Source of the DNA: Corynebacterium minutissimum
Lineage (GTDB): Bacteria; Actinomycetota; Actinomycetes; Mycobacteriales; Mycobacteriaceae
DNA length: 64,000 bases
Direction: 5' to 3'
Assembly: GCF_000988205.1 (NCBI RefSeq)
Contig: NZ_LAYQ01000021.1
Span: forward strand, 39,361-103,360
Shown here: piece by piece, positions 48,048 through 58,378 of the stretch
Numbering within the stretch: position 1 is the stretch's first letter
How the letters are laid out: the number at the start of each line of letters is the position of its first letter
Position numbers and translations under genes: made by a program
Notes under the pieces: generated by a model
Told to the model about the DNA's origin: nothing
What the model saw: the letters and a program-made list of their open reading frames with translations, nothing else
Databases searched by the model: none

Positions 48048-48085
48048 TGTGTCTCTCAGGCCTTGCTCGCGATGAGCGTGAGCAC

Positions 48086-48106
48086 GCGCCGAGCCAGGCT
48101 CGGCGC
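48086..48106 (-). repeat. GC-rich palindrome after glgB
   Basis: GCGCCGAGCC and GGCTCGGCGC are exact 10-bp arms with a single A between. It starts 14 nt beyond the glgB stop on the minus strand. It may act as part of the stop for glgB transcription, though no poly-T tract follows. Confidence 0.5.
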
Positions 48107-48119
48107 TAGGCCGCGCAGC

Positions 48120-50240
48120 TTAGCCGCGGAAGGCATACCACTGCACCGAGTTTGCCGGTAGGTGCAGCTGGACGTGGTTGCCTTCGGAGCGCACGCGGTG
48201 GGCAAGGTCATTGCCGGCACCTTGGTAGACGGCGTCGTCTGTGTTGATGACCAGCTCCCACTCGCCATCGCGCGGCAACCAGAGGTCATAGTTCGGCACC
48301 GAGCTGCCGGAGAAGTTGCACACCGCCAACAGGGCGGAGCCGTCCTTGCCGTAGCGCACGTAGCCGAGCATGTTGTTATTCGAGTCATCAGCCTTCACCC
48401 ACTGGAAGCCATCCTGCGTAAAGTCCTGGGTCCACAGGGCCGGCTGTTGCTTGTATACCGCGTTGAGGTCGCGCACCAAGCGCTTAATGCCGTGGTGCCA
48501 CTCGTTGCCCCAGCCCTCCAAGTTGGACCAGTCCACTGAGTGGCCCTCTGCCCATTCGGTGGTCTGGCCAAACTCCTGGCCCATGAACATTAGCTGCTTG
48601 CCCGGGTGGGAGAACATGTAGCCGTACAGCGCGCGCAGGCCTGCGGCCTTGTTCCAGTCATCGCCCGGCATGCGCTCCCATAAGGAGCCCTTGCCGTGGA
48701 CCACCTCGTCGTGGCTAAAGGGGAGCACGTAGCGCTCCGAGTAGGCGTAGACCATGGAGAAGGTGAGCTCGCCATGGTGGTAGCGGCGGTGAATCGGCTC
48801 GTGTTTGAAGTACTCCAGGGTGTCGTTCATCCAGCCCATGTTCCACTTCAGGCTAAAGCCCAGTCCGCCTTCGTGAGTCGGTGCGGTAACACCTGGCCAG
48901 GAGGTGGATTCCTCGGCGATGGTCAGCACGCCCGGGTGGTTACGGTTCAGCGTGGCGTTGGTTTCCTGGAGGAATTGGACTGCCTCAAGGTTTTCGCGCC
49001 CGCCGTAGATATTGGGCAGCCATTCCTCGCGGGAGTAGTCCAAATAGAGCATGGAAGCAACGGCGTCGACACGCAAGCCGTCGACGTGGAACTCCTCGGC
49101 CCAGTAGAGGGCATTGGCCACGAGGAAGTTGCGCACCTCGTTGCGGCCGAAGTCGAAGACGTAGGTGCCCCAATCGGCCTGCTCACCGCGGCGCGGGTCC
49201 GGGTGCTCGTAGAGTGCCTGCCCATCGAAGCGGCCCAGCGCCCATTCGTCCTTGGGGAAGTGCGCGGGCACCCAGTCAACGAAGACGCCGATGCCGGCGT
49301 TATGCAATTCGTCGATAAGCGCGCGCAGCTCATCCGGGGAGCCCCAGCGCGCGGAGGGAGCGTAGTAGCCGGAGACTTGATAGCCCCAGGAACCGCCGAA
49401 GGGGTGCTCGGCCACGGGCAGCAGCTCCACGTGGGTAAAGCCGTGCTCAACCAGGTAAGGGATGAGCTCTTCGCGCAAGGTGTTGTAGTTAGCACCTACC
49501 TTCCAGGAGCCGACGTGGAGTTCGTAGACGCTCATCGGGATGTCGAGGTCCCCGGTGCGCTTGCTCATCCACTCCTCATCGCTCCACTTGAAACTGGAGC
49601 GGGCCACCACGGAGGCGGTCTCCGGCGGGGCGATGGTGCGCTTGGCCAGGGGATCCGCCTTATCAATGCGCGGGGAGTTCTTGCCGTGGACCGCAAACTT
49701 ATAGCGCTCGCCTTCGCCCACACCGGGGATGAAGACCTCCCAAATGCCCGTGGAGCCGAGGCTGCGCATGGGGTACTGGGTAGGGTTCCAGCCGCAGAAG
49801 TCGCCGACCACGGCCACGCCCTCTGCGTTGGGCGCCCACACAGCAAAGGCAGTGCCCTCGACTACTCCCATGTCGGTGGTGTAGCTCTTGAGATTTGCGC
49901 CCAAGACTTCCCACAGGCGCTCGTGGCGGCCTTCACCGATGAGGTGCTGATCCAATGTGCCCAGGGTGGGCAAGAAGTGGTAGCCGTCCGCTACCTCGAA
50001 GGCGGGCTGGCCCGGGTAGGTGATGCGCAGACGGTAGTCCGCTTCTTCGGCGAGCGGGGCCTCCCAGATATCATTCCCAACCGCGCGCATCGCGGTGGTG
50101 TCGGAGGCGGTGACGAGCTCGACGGCTTCGGCACCGGGGCGGCGAGTGCGGACGGTTCCGTCGTGCCAGCCATAGAAATCATGGGGCGCGTGGTGGCGGC
50201 AGTGGTTGAGGCGTTCGAGGTCTGAGGCCGGGATGTTCAT
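48120..50240 (-). CDS. glgB: 1,4-alpha-glucan branching enzyme
   Basis: 706 residues from ATG 50240. An N-terminal domain and a CBM48 module ([20 protein letters not shown]) precede the GH13 barrel. The barrel has [16 protein letters not shown], the nucleophile Asp in [15 protein letters not shown], the acid Glu in [12 protein letters not shown] and [13 protein letters not shown]. It makes alpha-1,6 branches in glycogen. It lies downstream of glgE on the same strand, separated by a terminator. Confidence 0.96.
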   Translation of the reverse strand: MNIPASDLERLNHCRHHAPHDFYGWHDGTVRTRRPGAEAVELVTASDTTAMRAVGNDIWEAPLAEEADYRLRITYPGQPAFEVADGYHFLPTLGTLDQHLIGEGRHERLWEVLGANLKSYTTDMGVVEGTAFAVWAPNAEGVAVVGDFCGWNPTQYPMRSLGSTGIWEVFIPGVGEGERYKFAVHGKNSPRIDKADPLAKRTIAPPETASVVARSSFKWSDEEWMSKRTGDLDIPMSVYELHVGSWKVGANYNTLREELIPYLVEHGFTHVELLPVAEHPFGGSWGYQVSGYYAPSARWGSPDELRALIDELHNAGIGVFVDWVPAHFPKDEWALGRFDGQALYEHPDPRRGEQADWGTYVFDFGRNEVRNFLVANALYWAEEFHVDGLRVDAVASMLYLDYSREEWLPNIYGGRENLEAVQFLQETNATLNRNHPGVLTIAEESTSWPGVTAPTHEGGLGFSLKWNMGWMNDTLEYFKHEPIHRRYHHGELTFSMVYAYSERYVLPFSHDEVVHGKGSLWERMPGDDWNKAAGLRALYGYMFSHPGKQLMFMGQEFGQTTEWAEGHSVDWSNLEGWGNEWHHGIKRLVRDLNAVYKQQPALWTQDFTQDGFQWVKADDSNNNMLGYVRYGKDGSALLAVCNFSGSSVPNYDLWLPRDGEWELVINTDDAVYQGAGNDLAHRVRSEGNHVQLHLPANSVQWYAFRG

Positions 50241-50283
50241 ACAGACCAAATTACCCAAGAACACCCGCTCGCGGGGCCGAAAA

Positions 50284-50332
50284 GAAACCCCGCGCTACCC
50301 ATGAAGGGGGTACGGATTCAGTGCGGGGTTTC
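50284..50332 (-). terminator. Terminator between glgE and glgB
   Basis: GAAACCCCGC (50284-50293) pairs with GCGGGGTTTC (50323-50332), with an inner CTACCC/GGGGTA region. Read on the minus strand it is followed by TTTTC, so it stops glgE transcripts before glgB. Confidence 0.82.
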
Positions 50333-50346
50333 AGTCGCTTTAAAAC

Positions 50347-52353
50347 TTAGGCGCGGTAGTCGTTCACACGTCGCCACGCAATGCGTTCCTGCAGGTCATG
50401 GTGGGCTGGCGGGAGGATGAAGACGTGGGCGACGTCGCGAAGCGGCTCTAGGCGCACGAAGTTGCGGTCGGACCATTCGTAGGCGGCACCACTGATGGTG
50501 TCCTGCACCGTGAAGTGTTCACCCGGGTGGCGGCCCACGGCGGCCAAGTCCAAGAAGACCGTGGCCTCCTGTGCATTGCGCGGATCGAGGTTGACCACCA
50601 CGAGCACCACATTGCCGGTAGCGGGATCGGCCTTGGAGTAGGCAATGATGGCCTCGTTATCCGTGTTGTGGAAGCGCAGCGTGCGCAGCTGCTGGAGGGC
50701 CGGGTTTTCGCGGCGGATGAGGTTGAGCAGGCGGATATAGGATTCCAGGGAGTCACCGGACTTGACGGCGGCCTGGAAGTCGCGCGGGCGCAGCTCGTAC
50801 TTCTCCGAGTCGAGGTACTCCTCGCTGCCCGGTTTGACGGCTTGGTGCTCGTAGAGCTCGAAGCCGGAGTACACGCCCCACAACGGGGACAGGGTGGCCG
50901 CCAGGGTCGCGCGGATGGCGAACATAGCGCGTCCACCGGTCTGCAGGGATTCGTGGAGGATATCCGGGGTATTGACAAAGAGGTTGGGGCGGCAGATATC
51001 GGCCTGTTCCACGTGCATCTGCGCGAATTCGGTGAGCTCGTGCTTGGAGGTCTGCCACGTGAAGTAGGTATAGGACTGCGTAAATCCTGCCTTGGCCAGA
51101 CCGAACAGGCGCGGGGCGCGGGTGAAGGCCTCGGAGAGGAAGATGACCTCCGGGTGAGTCACGTGCACCTTGGAAATCAGCCAGTTCCAGAAGTTAGCCG
51201 GTTTGGTGTGGGGGTTGTCCACGCGGAAGGTGGTGACTCCGGCCTCCACCCAGATCATGACGATGCGGTAGATCTCTGCGTAGATGGCATCCGGGTCGTT
51301 ATCGAAGTTCAGCGGGTAGATGTCCTGGTACTTCTTCGGCGGGTTCTCCGCGTAGGCAATGGTGCCATCGGCCAAAACGGTGAAGAATTCCGGGTTGGTC
51401 TTGGCCCACGGGTGGTCCGGGGAGGCCTGCAGAGCCAGGTCCAGGGCCACCTCCAGGCCCAAGTCGGCGGCCTTCTTAACCAGATCCTTGAAGTCATCCA
51501 TGGTGCCCAGCTCCGGGTGCGTGGTGGAGTGGTCCTGGATGGCCCAGGGCGAGCCCACGTCACCGGGCTCTGCCACCACCGAGTTGTTGCGGCCCTTGCG
51601 GTGCACCTTGCCAATGGGGTGGATGGGCGGGAAGTAGACGGTATCGAAACCCATGGCTGCCACTCGCTCGAGTGCCCGTGCCGTGGTCTTAAACGTGCCG
51701 TGCACGGGGTTGCCCTCTGCATCCCAACCGCCGGTGGAGCGTGGGAAGAGCTCGTACCAGGAGTTGTAGAGTGCCTCGGGGCGCTCTACCAGGACCTCGT
51801 GAATGTCACCCTCCACCAGCAGGTGGCGCAGGGGGTGGTGGTGGAGGACGTCCGCGACCTCGTCGGACAGCGCGGTGCGCACGCGCTTGTCGACGTCCAC
51901 CGTGTCATCCTTGAGCTCTTTCGACGCCTGAAAGAGCAGCTCCGCCTTATCGCTCGGGCACTGGATGGCCGCCTCCTCGAAGAGCTCGGCGCCGTGCAAC
52001 AGATCGTTGCTGAGCTCCTGTGCGGATTGCCCCGCCTCCATCTTCTTGATCACCGCGTTGCGCCACGTGGACATCGGATCCGACCAGGCATCGATGCGGA
52101 AGAACCAACGCCCGGGAGTCGCCGGAGTAAACACCCCGTGGACTCGGTCCTGGTCTTCCGGGTCCACGGTCATGGTCACGGCGGAGGTGGACGGGGATTC
52201 GGTGTTCCACACCGACAGCGTCGCGGCGACGGCATCGTGGCCCTCGCGCCACACCAGCGCGGTGACAGGAACAACCTCTCCGACTACGGCCTTCGAGGCG
52301 GCATTACCGGAGAGGGAGGGGCGGACATCGTCGATACCAAGGCGTTGAGTCAT
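50347..52353 (-). CDS. glgE: Alpha-1,4-glucan:maltose-1-phosphate maltosyltransferase GlgE
   Basis: 668 residues from ATG 52353 (ATG 52359 also possible). Family GH13_3: an N-terminal beta domain and helical insert, then the barrel with DTVYFPPIHPIGKVHRKGRN, DLALQASPDHPWAKTNPEFF, the nucleophile Asp in FRVDNPHTKPANFW and the acid Glu in FLSEAFTRAP. It lengthens glucan from maltose-1-phosphate made from trehalose. TATTCT just before the start suggests a leaderless transcript. The very long open frame on the opposite strand is an artefact of GC content. Confidence 0.95.
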   Translation of the reverse strand: MTQRLGIDDVRPSLSGNAASKAVVGEVVPVTALVWREGHDAVAATLSVWNTESPSTSAVTMTVDPEDQDRVHGVFTPATPGRWFFRIDAWSDPMSTWRNAVIKKMEAGQSAQELSNDLLHGAELFEEAAIQCPSDKAELLFQASKELKDDTVDVDKRVRTALSDEVADVLHHHPLRHLLVEGDIHEVLVERPEALYNSWYELFPRSTGGWDAEGNPVHGTFKTTARALERVAAMGFDTVYFPPIHPIGKVHRKGRNNSVVAEPGDVGSPWAIQDHSTTHPELGTMDDFKDLVKKAADLGLEVALDLALQASPDHPWAKTNPEFFTVLADGTIAYAENPPKKYQDIYPLNFDNDPDAIYAEIYRIVMIWVEAGVTTFRVDNPHTKPANFWNWLISKVHVTHPEVIFLSEAFTRAPRLFGLAKAGFTQSYTYFTWQTSKHELTEFAQMHVEQADICRPNLFVNTPDILHESLQTGGRAMFAIRATLAATLSPLWGVYSGFELYEHQAVKPGSEEYLDSEKYELRPRDFQAAVKSGDSLESYIRLLNLIRRENPALQQLRTLRFHNTDNEAIIAYSKADPATGNVVLVVVNLDPRNAQEATVFLDLAAVGRHPGEHFTVQDTISGAAYEWSDRNFVRLEPLRDVAHVFILPPAHHDLQERIAWRRVNDYRA

Positions 52354-52410
52354 GCCCATAGAATAATGCAGCTGTGTCAGTTTCACCGGGGAAGGAGGAT
52401 ATCGGCCACA

Positions 52411-53259
52411 ATGGTGCGTGTGAACACTCCAGAGCAATTGAGCCAGCAAGACCCTGAACTGATGGAAACCGACGAGGATTGGTTGATTGACTTCCGCGGC
52501 GTCGAGCTACGACGCGGCGGGCGCACGCTGGTCGGGCCCGTCGACTGGCAGGTGGAGCTCGATGAGCGTTGGGTCATCATCGGCCCCAATGGCGCGGGCA
52601 AGACCTCCCTGGTGCGCATGGCCGCCGCCGAAGAATTCCCGTCCGCTGGCGTGGCTTTCCTCATGGGTGAGCGCCTGGGCAAAACGGATATGCGCGATCT
52701 GCGCGCCGCCATTGGCATCTCTTCCGCTGCCGTCCAGCACCGCATCCCGGACAACGAGCGCGTGGATGATCTCGTCGTGTCTGCTGGCTATGCGGTCCTC
52801 GGCCGCTGGCGTGAGGACTACCAAGACATGGACTTCTCCCGTGCCGACGAGATCTTGGAACAAGTCGGCGCCGCACACCTTGCAGAGCGGACCTGGGGCA
52901 CGCTCTCCGAGGGAGAAAAGAAGCGCGTCATCCTCGCCCGCGCGCTCATGGCTAACCCGGAGCTGCTCATCCTGGATGAGCCCTCCGCGGGCATGGACTT
53001 GGGCGGCCGTGAGGACCTCGTGGGCTACTTGGGGGACCTAGCACTCGATGCGGATGCCCCGGCGATTGTCATGATTACCCACCACGTGGAGGAAATCCCT
53101 TACGGATTTACCCATGCGATGCTCCTGGATGAGGGTAAGGTCGTGGCCAAAGGACTCATTAACTCTGTCCTGACGTCGGAAAACCTTTCCAAGGCCTTCC
53201 ACCAACCTATCCAGGTGGATCGCATCGGGGAGAGGTACTTCGCCCGACGAGTCCGCTAA
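52411..53259 (+). CDS. ABC transporter ATP-binding protein
   Basis: 282 residues from ATG 52411 (GAAGGAGG about 12 nt upstream). Walker A is IIGPNGAGKTSLVRMAA, signature TLSEGEKKRVILARALM, Walker B LLILDEPSAGMDLGG, with the switch His in MITHHVEEIP. Q-loop region IGISSAAVQHRIPDNERVDD resembles ModF/YlmA-type free-standing ATPases. No permease is adjacent, and the gene is a conserved neighbour of glgE in corynebacteria. Substrate unknown. Confidence 0.88.
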   Translation: MVRVNTPEQLSQQDPELMETDEDWLIDFRGVELRRGGRTLVGPVDWQVELDERWVIIGPNGAGKTSLVRMAAAEEFPSAGVAFLMGERLGKTDMRDLRAAIGISSAAVQHRIPDNERVDDLVVSAGYAVLGRWREDYQDMDFSRADEILEQVGAAHLAERTWGTLSEGEKKRVILARALMANPELLILDEPSAGMDLGGREDLVGYLGDLALDADAPAIVMITHHVEEIPYGFTHAMLLDEGKVVAKGLINSVLTSENLSKAFHQPIQVDRIGERYFARRVR

Positions 53260-53265
53260 CCCCTA

Positions 53266-53319
53266 GTACATAACTCTCAGTACACAACCTCGGTACACAC
53301 CCTCGACGTATACCTCTCG
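53266..53319 (+). repeat. Four imperfect ~14-nt tandem units
   Basis: GTACA recurs at 53266, 53280 and 53293 and GTATA at 53308, each followed by a C/T-rich run (AACTCTC, ACCTC, CCCTCG, CCTCTCG). They fill the gap between the ABC ATPase and NUDIX genes. No hairpin is evident; this could be an operator array or a decayed microsatellite. Confidence 0.45.
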
Positions 53320-53354
53320 AATTCTGCCCCCAGCCTGCAGACACGGAAAGTTGC

Positions 53355-54182
53355 ATGAGTCAGTCCATCCACGACAGCCTTGACGCCATCGACCCTGGCG
53401 AAACAACGGGCTTTAACGGGGCACGTCTGGCCGCGACCGTCCTCCTGTTGCGCGATACGACTGAGGGGCTGCGCGTGTGGATCCAAGAACGCGTGCACAC
53501 CATGCGTAATTACCCCGGCCACGTTGTCTTTCCCGGCGGCGGGGTAGACCCGCGTGACTTCCCACCGCGTTCTTGGGACTCCGGCGAACTATGGGCGGGC
53601 AGCTCGGTGGTCTCCATGGCACGGCGAATGGGCGTGACCAAGTACAAGGCACACGCCCTTGTCTTCGCGGCCGCCCGGGAGCTTTTCGAGGAGGCCGGCA
53701 CGCTGTTAGCCATCCGCGATGATGGTTTGGTTTCCGACGCCTCTCGCTACCACCGCGAGCGCGAGCTGCTAGAAACCCACGAGATTTCCTTCACCGAGTT
53801 CCTTGAGCACAACGGCATGCGTGTCGACGCCGACATGCTACTGCCGTGGTCCCGCTGGGCCGGTGAAGACAACAACCACTGGTTTGACACCTTCTTCTTC
53901 ATCGGTGTACTGCCCGAGGGCCAAGAACCCGATGGGGATACAGGCGAAGCCGACGACGCCGGCTGGTTCGACCCGCAACTGGTCCTTGATGGCTGGCGCG
54001 CCGGGCTGGTGCGCCTGGCCATCCCGACGTGGGCGCAGCTCAAGCGCCTCACGTCCTATTCCAGCGTTAAAGAGGTTTTAGATGATGCCTCTTTCTCCGA
54101 CTTACGCCCAATTATCGGCGACCCGCGCGATGACGAGCGCTACCGCGAATACTTCACCACTTTCCCCGTCGACCGCATCTAG
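53355..54182 (+). CDS. NUDIX hydrolase
   Basis: 275 residues. The NUDIX box is present but split: YPGHVVFPGGGVDPRD at about residues 53-68 and AARELFEEAGTLLAI at about 105-120, with some 40 residues inserted between the Gly and REx2EE halves, as in NUDT7/CoA-diphosphatase-like members. Gly and the metal-binding Glu residues are intact. It hydrolyses a nucleoside diphosphate linked to another group; substrate unknown. The methyltransferase gene follows after 11 nt. Confidence 0.88.
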   Translation: MSQSIHDSLDAIDPGETTGFNGARLAATVLLLRDTTEGLRVWIQERVHTMRNYPGHVVFPGGGVDPRDFPPRSWDSGELWAGSSVVSMARRMGVTKYKAHALVFAAARELFEEAGTLLAIRDDGLVSDASRYHRERELLETHEISFTEFLEHNGMRVDADMLLPWSRWAGEDNNHWFDTFFFIGVLPEGQEPDGDTGEADDAGWFDPQLVLDGWRAGLVRLAIPTWAQLKRLTSYSSVKEVLDDASFSDLRPIIGDPRDDERYREYFTTFPVDRI

Positions 54183-54193
54183 AAAAGCGCACC

Positions 54194-55345
54194 ATGAGCT
54201 ACACCCTGGACGAAGTTGCCTTCCTGCGCGCGCACGCTGCCGCTATCGATACCGCTGCAGCAGACCTGGAGGGGACCAAGAAGGCGCACCTGCGGGACGT
54301 CGCCAAGCTGCAGGCCCACTTTGGTGACTACGGGCGTGCCGTGGCCGAACTCATCCAAGCCCGCAGCTCCGGAAAGCTGCCGGGGCAGTGGCTCATGGAC
54401 CACGACTCCGCCCAACAAGCCACTCCACCCGCAGTGGCGGCTTATCGCGCGCAGTTCCTTCAGGAACGCAACGTGGACATGGTCCACGACCTCACCTGCT
54501 CTATCGGTACCGAAGGGCAGGCCTATCGCCCCGGCGCTTACGTGGGCAGCGATCTGGACGCCTCGCGCGTAGCCATGGCGCAGCACAACATTGAGCACCC
54601 AGTCTTTCGCGCTGATGCTCTGACCACCACGACCACCGCCGAGGTCTGCATCGCCGATCCCGCCCGGCGCCAAGGCGGCAACCGTATTACTCGCCTGGAC
54701 CAACTTCTGCCCCCGCCAGCAGATCTGCTGGCCACCCACGGCGAGATGGCCATCAAATGCGCACCCGGCATCGACCACTCCGAATGGGAAGGCCTAGCCT
54801 GCGTAGTCAGCCTTGACGGAGGGGTGAAGGAAACCTGCCTGTACACCCCAGGCCTGGGAACAGGGAAGAGGGCAGTGGTCCTCAGTACCACGCCAGATGG
54901 AATCCACACGGACGTCATCGACGACGACGTCGCCGAGCACGAGCTACCTGAGGCCGGCCCGCTCAGCCGCTTCCTTATCGACCCCGACGGCGCCATCGTG
55001 CGCGCCGGGCTGGTGCGCCACTACGCCGCGCGGGAAGGCCTGCACCAACTGGACCCGCGCATTGCTTACCTCACCGGTGACCGCCTGCCTCACGGCACGT
55101 CCGGATTTGAATTCATCGAGATGGTCCCCATGAAGAAGCTCAAGGCGGCCATGGCGGCCCACGACGTCGGCTCGCTGGAAATCCTGGTACGCGGGCAAGA
55201 CGTGAACCCGGACCAGCTGCGCAAGAAGCTCAAACTGAAAGGCTCCACGGCCAAGACCCTCGTGGTCACGCGCATCGGTGCGAAGGGAGTCGCGGTGTTG
55301 TGCGGACCGCGAGTAGTATCGACCGAAGGTAATTACGCACCCTAA
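54194..55345 (+). CDS. THUMP-like SAM-dependent methyltransferase
   Basis: 383 residues. A helical N-terminus is followed by a Rossmann core with motif I VHDLTCSIGTEGQAYR, YVGSDLDASRVAMAQHN and the catalytic-loop-like CIADPARRQGGNRI. A C-terminal THUMP-like segment (KLKGSTAKTLVVTRIGAKGV) resembles actinobacterial proteins of this name. Probably an RNA methyltransferase; target unknown. It is followed by the etf genes after a 34-nt gap. Confidence 0.8.
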   Translation: MSYTLDEVAFLRAHAAAIDTAAADLEGTKKAHLRDVAKLQAHFGDYGRAVAELIQARSSGKLPGQWLMDHDSAQQATPPAVAAYRAQFLQERNVDMVHDLTCSIGTEGQAYRPGAYVGSDLDASRVAMAQHNIEHPVFRADALTTTTTAEVCIADPARRQGGNRITRLDQLLPPPADLLATHGEMAIKCAPGIDHSEWEGLACVVSLDGGVKETCLYTPGLGTGKRAVVLSTTPDGIHTDVIDDDVAEHELPEAGPLSRFLIDPDGAIVRAGLVRHYAAREGLHQLDPRIAYLTGDRLPHGTSGFEFIEMVPMKKLKAAMAAHDVGSLEILVRGQDVNPDQLRKKLKLKGSTAKTLVVTRIGAKGVAVLCGPRVVSTEGNYAP

Positions 55346-55379
55346 TAGTTTCAAAATTTACGGAAGGGGAAGTGCCCAC

Positions 55380-56180
55380 ATGCCAGTCATTGTGGCTCTG
55401 GTCAAGCACGTACCGGATACGTGGTCAACCAAGACCCTCGAGGCGGACCACACCTTGGACCGCACCTCGGTGGATAACGTCATCGATGAGGTCAACGAGT
55501 ACTCCGTCGAGCAGGCACTGCGCCTGCGCGACGATAACGCCGACGCCGGCTATGAGGTCGTGGCGCTTACCATGGGCCCGGCCGCTGCCGATGAGGCCCT
55601 GCGCAAGGCCCTGGCCATGGGCGCGGACCACGCCGTGCACGTGACGGACGACGCCCTCGCTGGCGCCGACGCCCTGGCCACCGCTTGGGTTCTTAACGCC
55701 GCGCTCAACAAGGTGGCCGAGAAGTTCGGCGAGGTCCAGGTCATCACCCTGGGCAATAACTCCTCGGATGCCTCCACCGGGCTTATCGCCGGCCTGCTGG
55801 CCGAGTACCGCCAGCTGCCCGCGCTCACGGAACTCAAGGCAGCCTCCCTGGCCGGTGCCACTGCCACCGGTACCCGTGAGGATGTCCACGGCCACTGGGA
55901 ACTCAGCGCCAACCTGCCGGCCATCCTGTCCTTTACCGACAAGGCCGATAAGCCGCGTTTCCCCAACTTCAAGGGCCTGATGGCTGCCAAGAAGGCCGAG
56001 GTCACCACGCTCGCCGTGGCCGACCTAGGCATTGATGGCGTGCCGTCCACCACCACGGTTACCGCCTCCGCACAGCGACCGGCCCGTACCGCCGGTGAGG
56101 TCATCACGGATACTGATCCGGCCGTGGCCGCCGCCAAGGTCGCGGACTTCCTGGCCGCCAAGAATCTCATCGAGGGTTAA
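55380..56180 (+). CDS. etfB: Electron transfer flavoprotein beta subunit
   Basis: 266 residues. Family features are IVALVKHVPDTWS at the start, DEVNEYSVEQALRLRD, the ADP/AMP-binding ALAMGADHAVHVTDD, and the signature-like region LPAILSFTDKADKPRFPNFK. With EtfA it carries electrons between acyl-CoA or other dehydrogenases and the quinone pool. GGAAGGGGAAG lies upstream. etfA follows after 12 nt. Confidence 0.95.
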   Translation: MPVIVALVKHVPDTWSTKTLEADHTLDRTSVDNVIDEVNEYSVEQALRLRDDNADAGYEVVALTMGPAAADEALRKALAMGADHAVHVTDDALAGADALATAWVLNAALNKVAEKFGEVQVITLGNNSSDASTGLIAGLLAEYRQLPALTELKAASLAGATATGTREDVHGHWELSANLPAILSFTDKADKPRFPNFKGLMAAKKAEVTTLAVADLGIDGVPSTTTVTASAQRPARTAGEVITDTDPAVAAAKVADFLAAKNLIEG

Positions 56181-56192
56181 AGGAGAAAACAC

Positions 56193-57152
56193 ATGTCTCA
56201 CGTTTATGTCCTAGTTGAGCACGAAGCAGAGCAGCTGAGCCCCGTTACCGGCGAGCTCATCACCGCCGCCCGCGCGCTCGGCACCGTCTCCGCCGTCGTC
56301 GTGGCCAAGGATGCCGCTACTGCCGCTTCTTTCGACGCCGAATTGGGCAACTTGGGCGCCGCCCAGGTAGTTCAGGCCACCGCCGCTGACTACGAGCAGC
56401 GCATCGTCACCCCGGAGGTCGACGCCCTCCACGCCCTGGCCGCCAATAACCCGGCGCCCATCGTGCTGGCTGCGACTCCGACTAACAACGAGATCGCCGG
56501 CCGCCTCGCCGCCCGCCTGGGCTCGGGCGCCCTGGTCAACGTCGACGGCATCAATGCTGATGGCTCCGCGCACCACACCATCTTCGGCGGCTCCTACGAG
56601 ACCTCCTCCACGGCCACTGGTTCCGTGGTTTACACTCTGCGCCCTGGCTCCGTGGCTGCCGAACCCCAGCCGGTCACCGCGGCACCCGCTCCCTTCGAGC
56701 TGCCCGCCGCCACCGTGAAGGACGTCACCGTCACCTCCTTCACTCCGGCAGAGAAGACCGCCCGTCCGGAGCTGACCTCCGCGAAGGTCGTCGTCGCCGG
56801 TGGCCGCGGCGTGGGCGATAAGTTCGCCGACGTGGTGGAGCCGCTTGCCGACGTCCTCGGTGGCGCCGTCGGCGCCACCCGCGACGCCGTGGACGAAGGT
56901 TTCTACGACCCGGCCCACCAGGTGGGCCAGACCGGCGTGACCGTCTCCCCGAAGCTCTACATCGGCCTCGGCATCTCCGGCGCCATCCAGCACACCTCAG
57001 GCATGCAGACCTCGGAGACTATCGTCGTGGTTAACCAGGATCAGGACGAGCCTTTCTTCCAGATCGCCGACCTCGGTGTGGTGGGCGACCTCCACGAGAT
57101 CGCCCCGGCGCTGGTCTCCGAGCTTGAGTCCCGCAAGGGGGCCGGCAACTAA
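56193..57152 (+). CDS. etfA: Electron transfer flavoprotein alpha subunit
   Basis: 319 residues. The C-terminal FAD-binding domain is intact: [48 protein letters not shown] and the closing [24 protein letters not shown] segment ([17 protein letters not shown]). The AggenVII-type N-terminal domain carries less conservation. Its stop overlaps the desulfurase start as TAATG. Confidence 0.95.
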   Translation: MSHVYVLVEHEAEQLSPVTGELITAARALGTVSAVVVAKDAATAASFDAELGNLGAAQVVQATAADYEQRIVTPEVDALHALAANNPAPIVLAATPTNNEIAGRLAARLGSGALVNVDGINADGSAHHTIFGGSYETSSTATGSVVYTLRPGSVAAEPQPVTAAPAPFELPAATVKDVTVTSFTPAEKTARPELTSAKVVVAGGRGVGDKFADVVEPLADVLGGAVGATRDAVDEGFYDPAHQVGQTGVTVSPKLYIGLGISGAIQHTSGMQTSETIVVVNQDQDEPFFQIADLGVVGDLHEIAPALVSELESRKGAGN

Positions 57153-58288
57153 TGCCTCGCTACCTCGATTACGCAGCTACCCAACCCATGCGCCAGTGCG
57201 CCATCGACGCATGGGTCGACGCCGCCGGGTCCCTCAACCCCGGCTCGGCCTATGGCTCCGGGCGCAAGGCACGCTCCGTGCTGGATGACGCCCGCGAGAC
57301 CGTCGCCGAGCTGCTCGGCTGCGAACCTATCGAGGTCATCTTCACCTCCTCCGGCACGGAGGCAGACAACATTGCCATCCAGGGTCTTTTCCGTGCTGCG
57401 CAAAGCGCAGCACCGGAGGCGGAGAAGCGCATCATCTCGACCCCCATTGAGCACCCTGCCGTCCTTGAGACCGTGGAGAAGCTCCGCGCTGAGCACGGCG
57501 CTACCGTTGACCTGCTCCCGGTTGATTCCACCGGTCACGTCAGCGACCTCGCAGCCCTGGATACCCCGGCCGCGGTGGCCACCTGCATGTGGGCCAATAA
57601 CGAGACCGGTGCCATCCAGCCGGTCGCAGACATTATCCAGCGCGCCGCCGCGCAGAACACCCCTGTGCACATCGACGCCGTGCAGGTCGCCGGCAAGCTA
57701 CCCATCAACTTTCATGAGCTGGGTGCCACCACACTCGCGGCCAGCGCCCACAAGTTCGGCGGGCCCCGCGGCATCGGCCTGCTGCTCGCACGCCGTACCC
57801 CGGCGCCACTGCCACTAGCCTTCGGCGGCGGCCAGGAGCGCGGTATCCGCCCCGGCACCGTCGACGTCGCGAGTGCGAGCGCGCTCGCCGCGGCCCTGCG
57901 CGAGTCCGTCGCGGAAATGGAGCAGGAAGACACCCGCCTGACGGCACTCCGCGACAAGCTCAAGGCCGGCATTGAGGACAGCATCGACAACGTCATCATC
58001 AACTCCACCGAGCCCACCTTGGCCTCCCACCTGCACGTGTCCTTCCCGGGTACGGATGGTGACAGCCTCATCATGCTTCTCGACGCCGCCGGTATCGAAG
58101 CCTCCGCCGGCTCCGCCTGCCACGCCGGTGTCAACCGCATGTCCCACGTGCTGGAAGCCATGGGCATTGACGAGGAACACGGGCGCGGCAGCCTGCGCTT
58201 CACACTGGGCCGCCTCACCACCGAAGAGGACATCAACGTGGTCCTGGCAGAGCTTCCGGAGATCATCCGCCGCGCCCGGTCGGTCTAG
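57152..58288 (+). CDS. Cysteine desulfurase (NifS/IscS-like)
   Basis: 378 residues, PLP fold type I. Motifs are YLDYAATQPMRQCAID, FTSSGTEADNIAIQG, the PLP-phosphate and ring contacts HIDAVQVAGK, the Schiff-base Lys in SAHKFGGPRGIG and the catalytic Cys in SAGSACHAGVNRMSHVL. It frees sulfur from cysteine for Fe-S clusters or tRNA thiolation. Fusion into the etfBA operon is conserved in corynebacteria; which pathway it serves is not clear. Confidence 0.94.
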   Translation: MPRYLDYAATQPMRQCAIDAWVDAAGSLNPGSAYGSGRKARSVLDDARETVAELLGCEPIEVIFTSSGTEADNIAIQGLFRAAQSAAPEAEKRIISTPIEHPAVLETVEKLRAEHGATVDLLPVDSTGHVSDLAALDTPAAVATCMWANNETGAIQPVADIIQRAAAQNTPVHIDAVQVAGKLPINFHELGATTLAASAHKFGGPRGIGLLLARRTPAPLPLAFGGGQERGIRPGTVDVASASALAAALRESVAEMEQEDTRLTALRDKLKAGIEDSIDNVIINSTEPTLASHLHVSFPGTDGDSLIMLLDAAGIEASAGSACHAGVNRMSHVLEAMGIDEEHGRGSLRFTLGRLTTEEDINVVLAELPEIIRRARSV

Positions 58289-58378
58289 CGCGCGCATCCG
58301 ATCAAGATCACAGTCATTCGGACATATTCACAGATAGTCCACAGCGCTTTCGACTCGGCGTGGGTCTATGTTTAATCC

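Noticed and set aside
50515..53259. A 914-codon open frame on the plus strand across glgE and into the ABC ATPase
   Set aside because: Only the last 283 codons (from 52411) show protein-family features. The rest is antisense to glgE and open only because GC-rich codons rarely give stops on the other strand.
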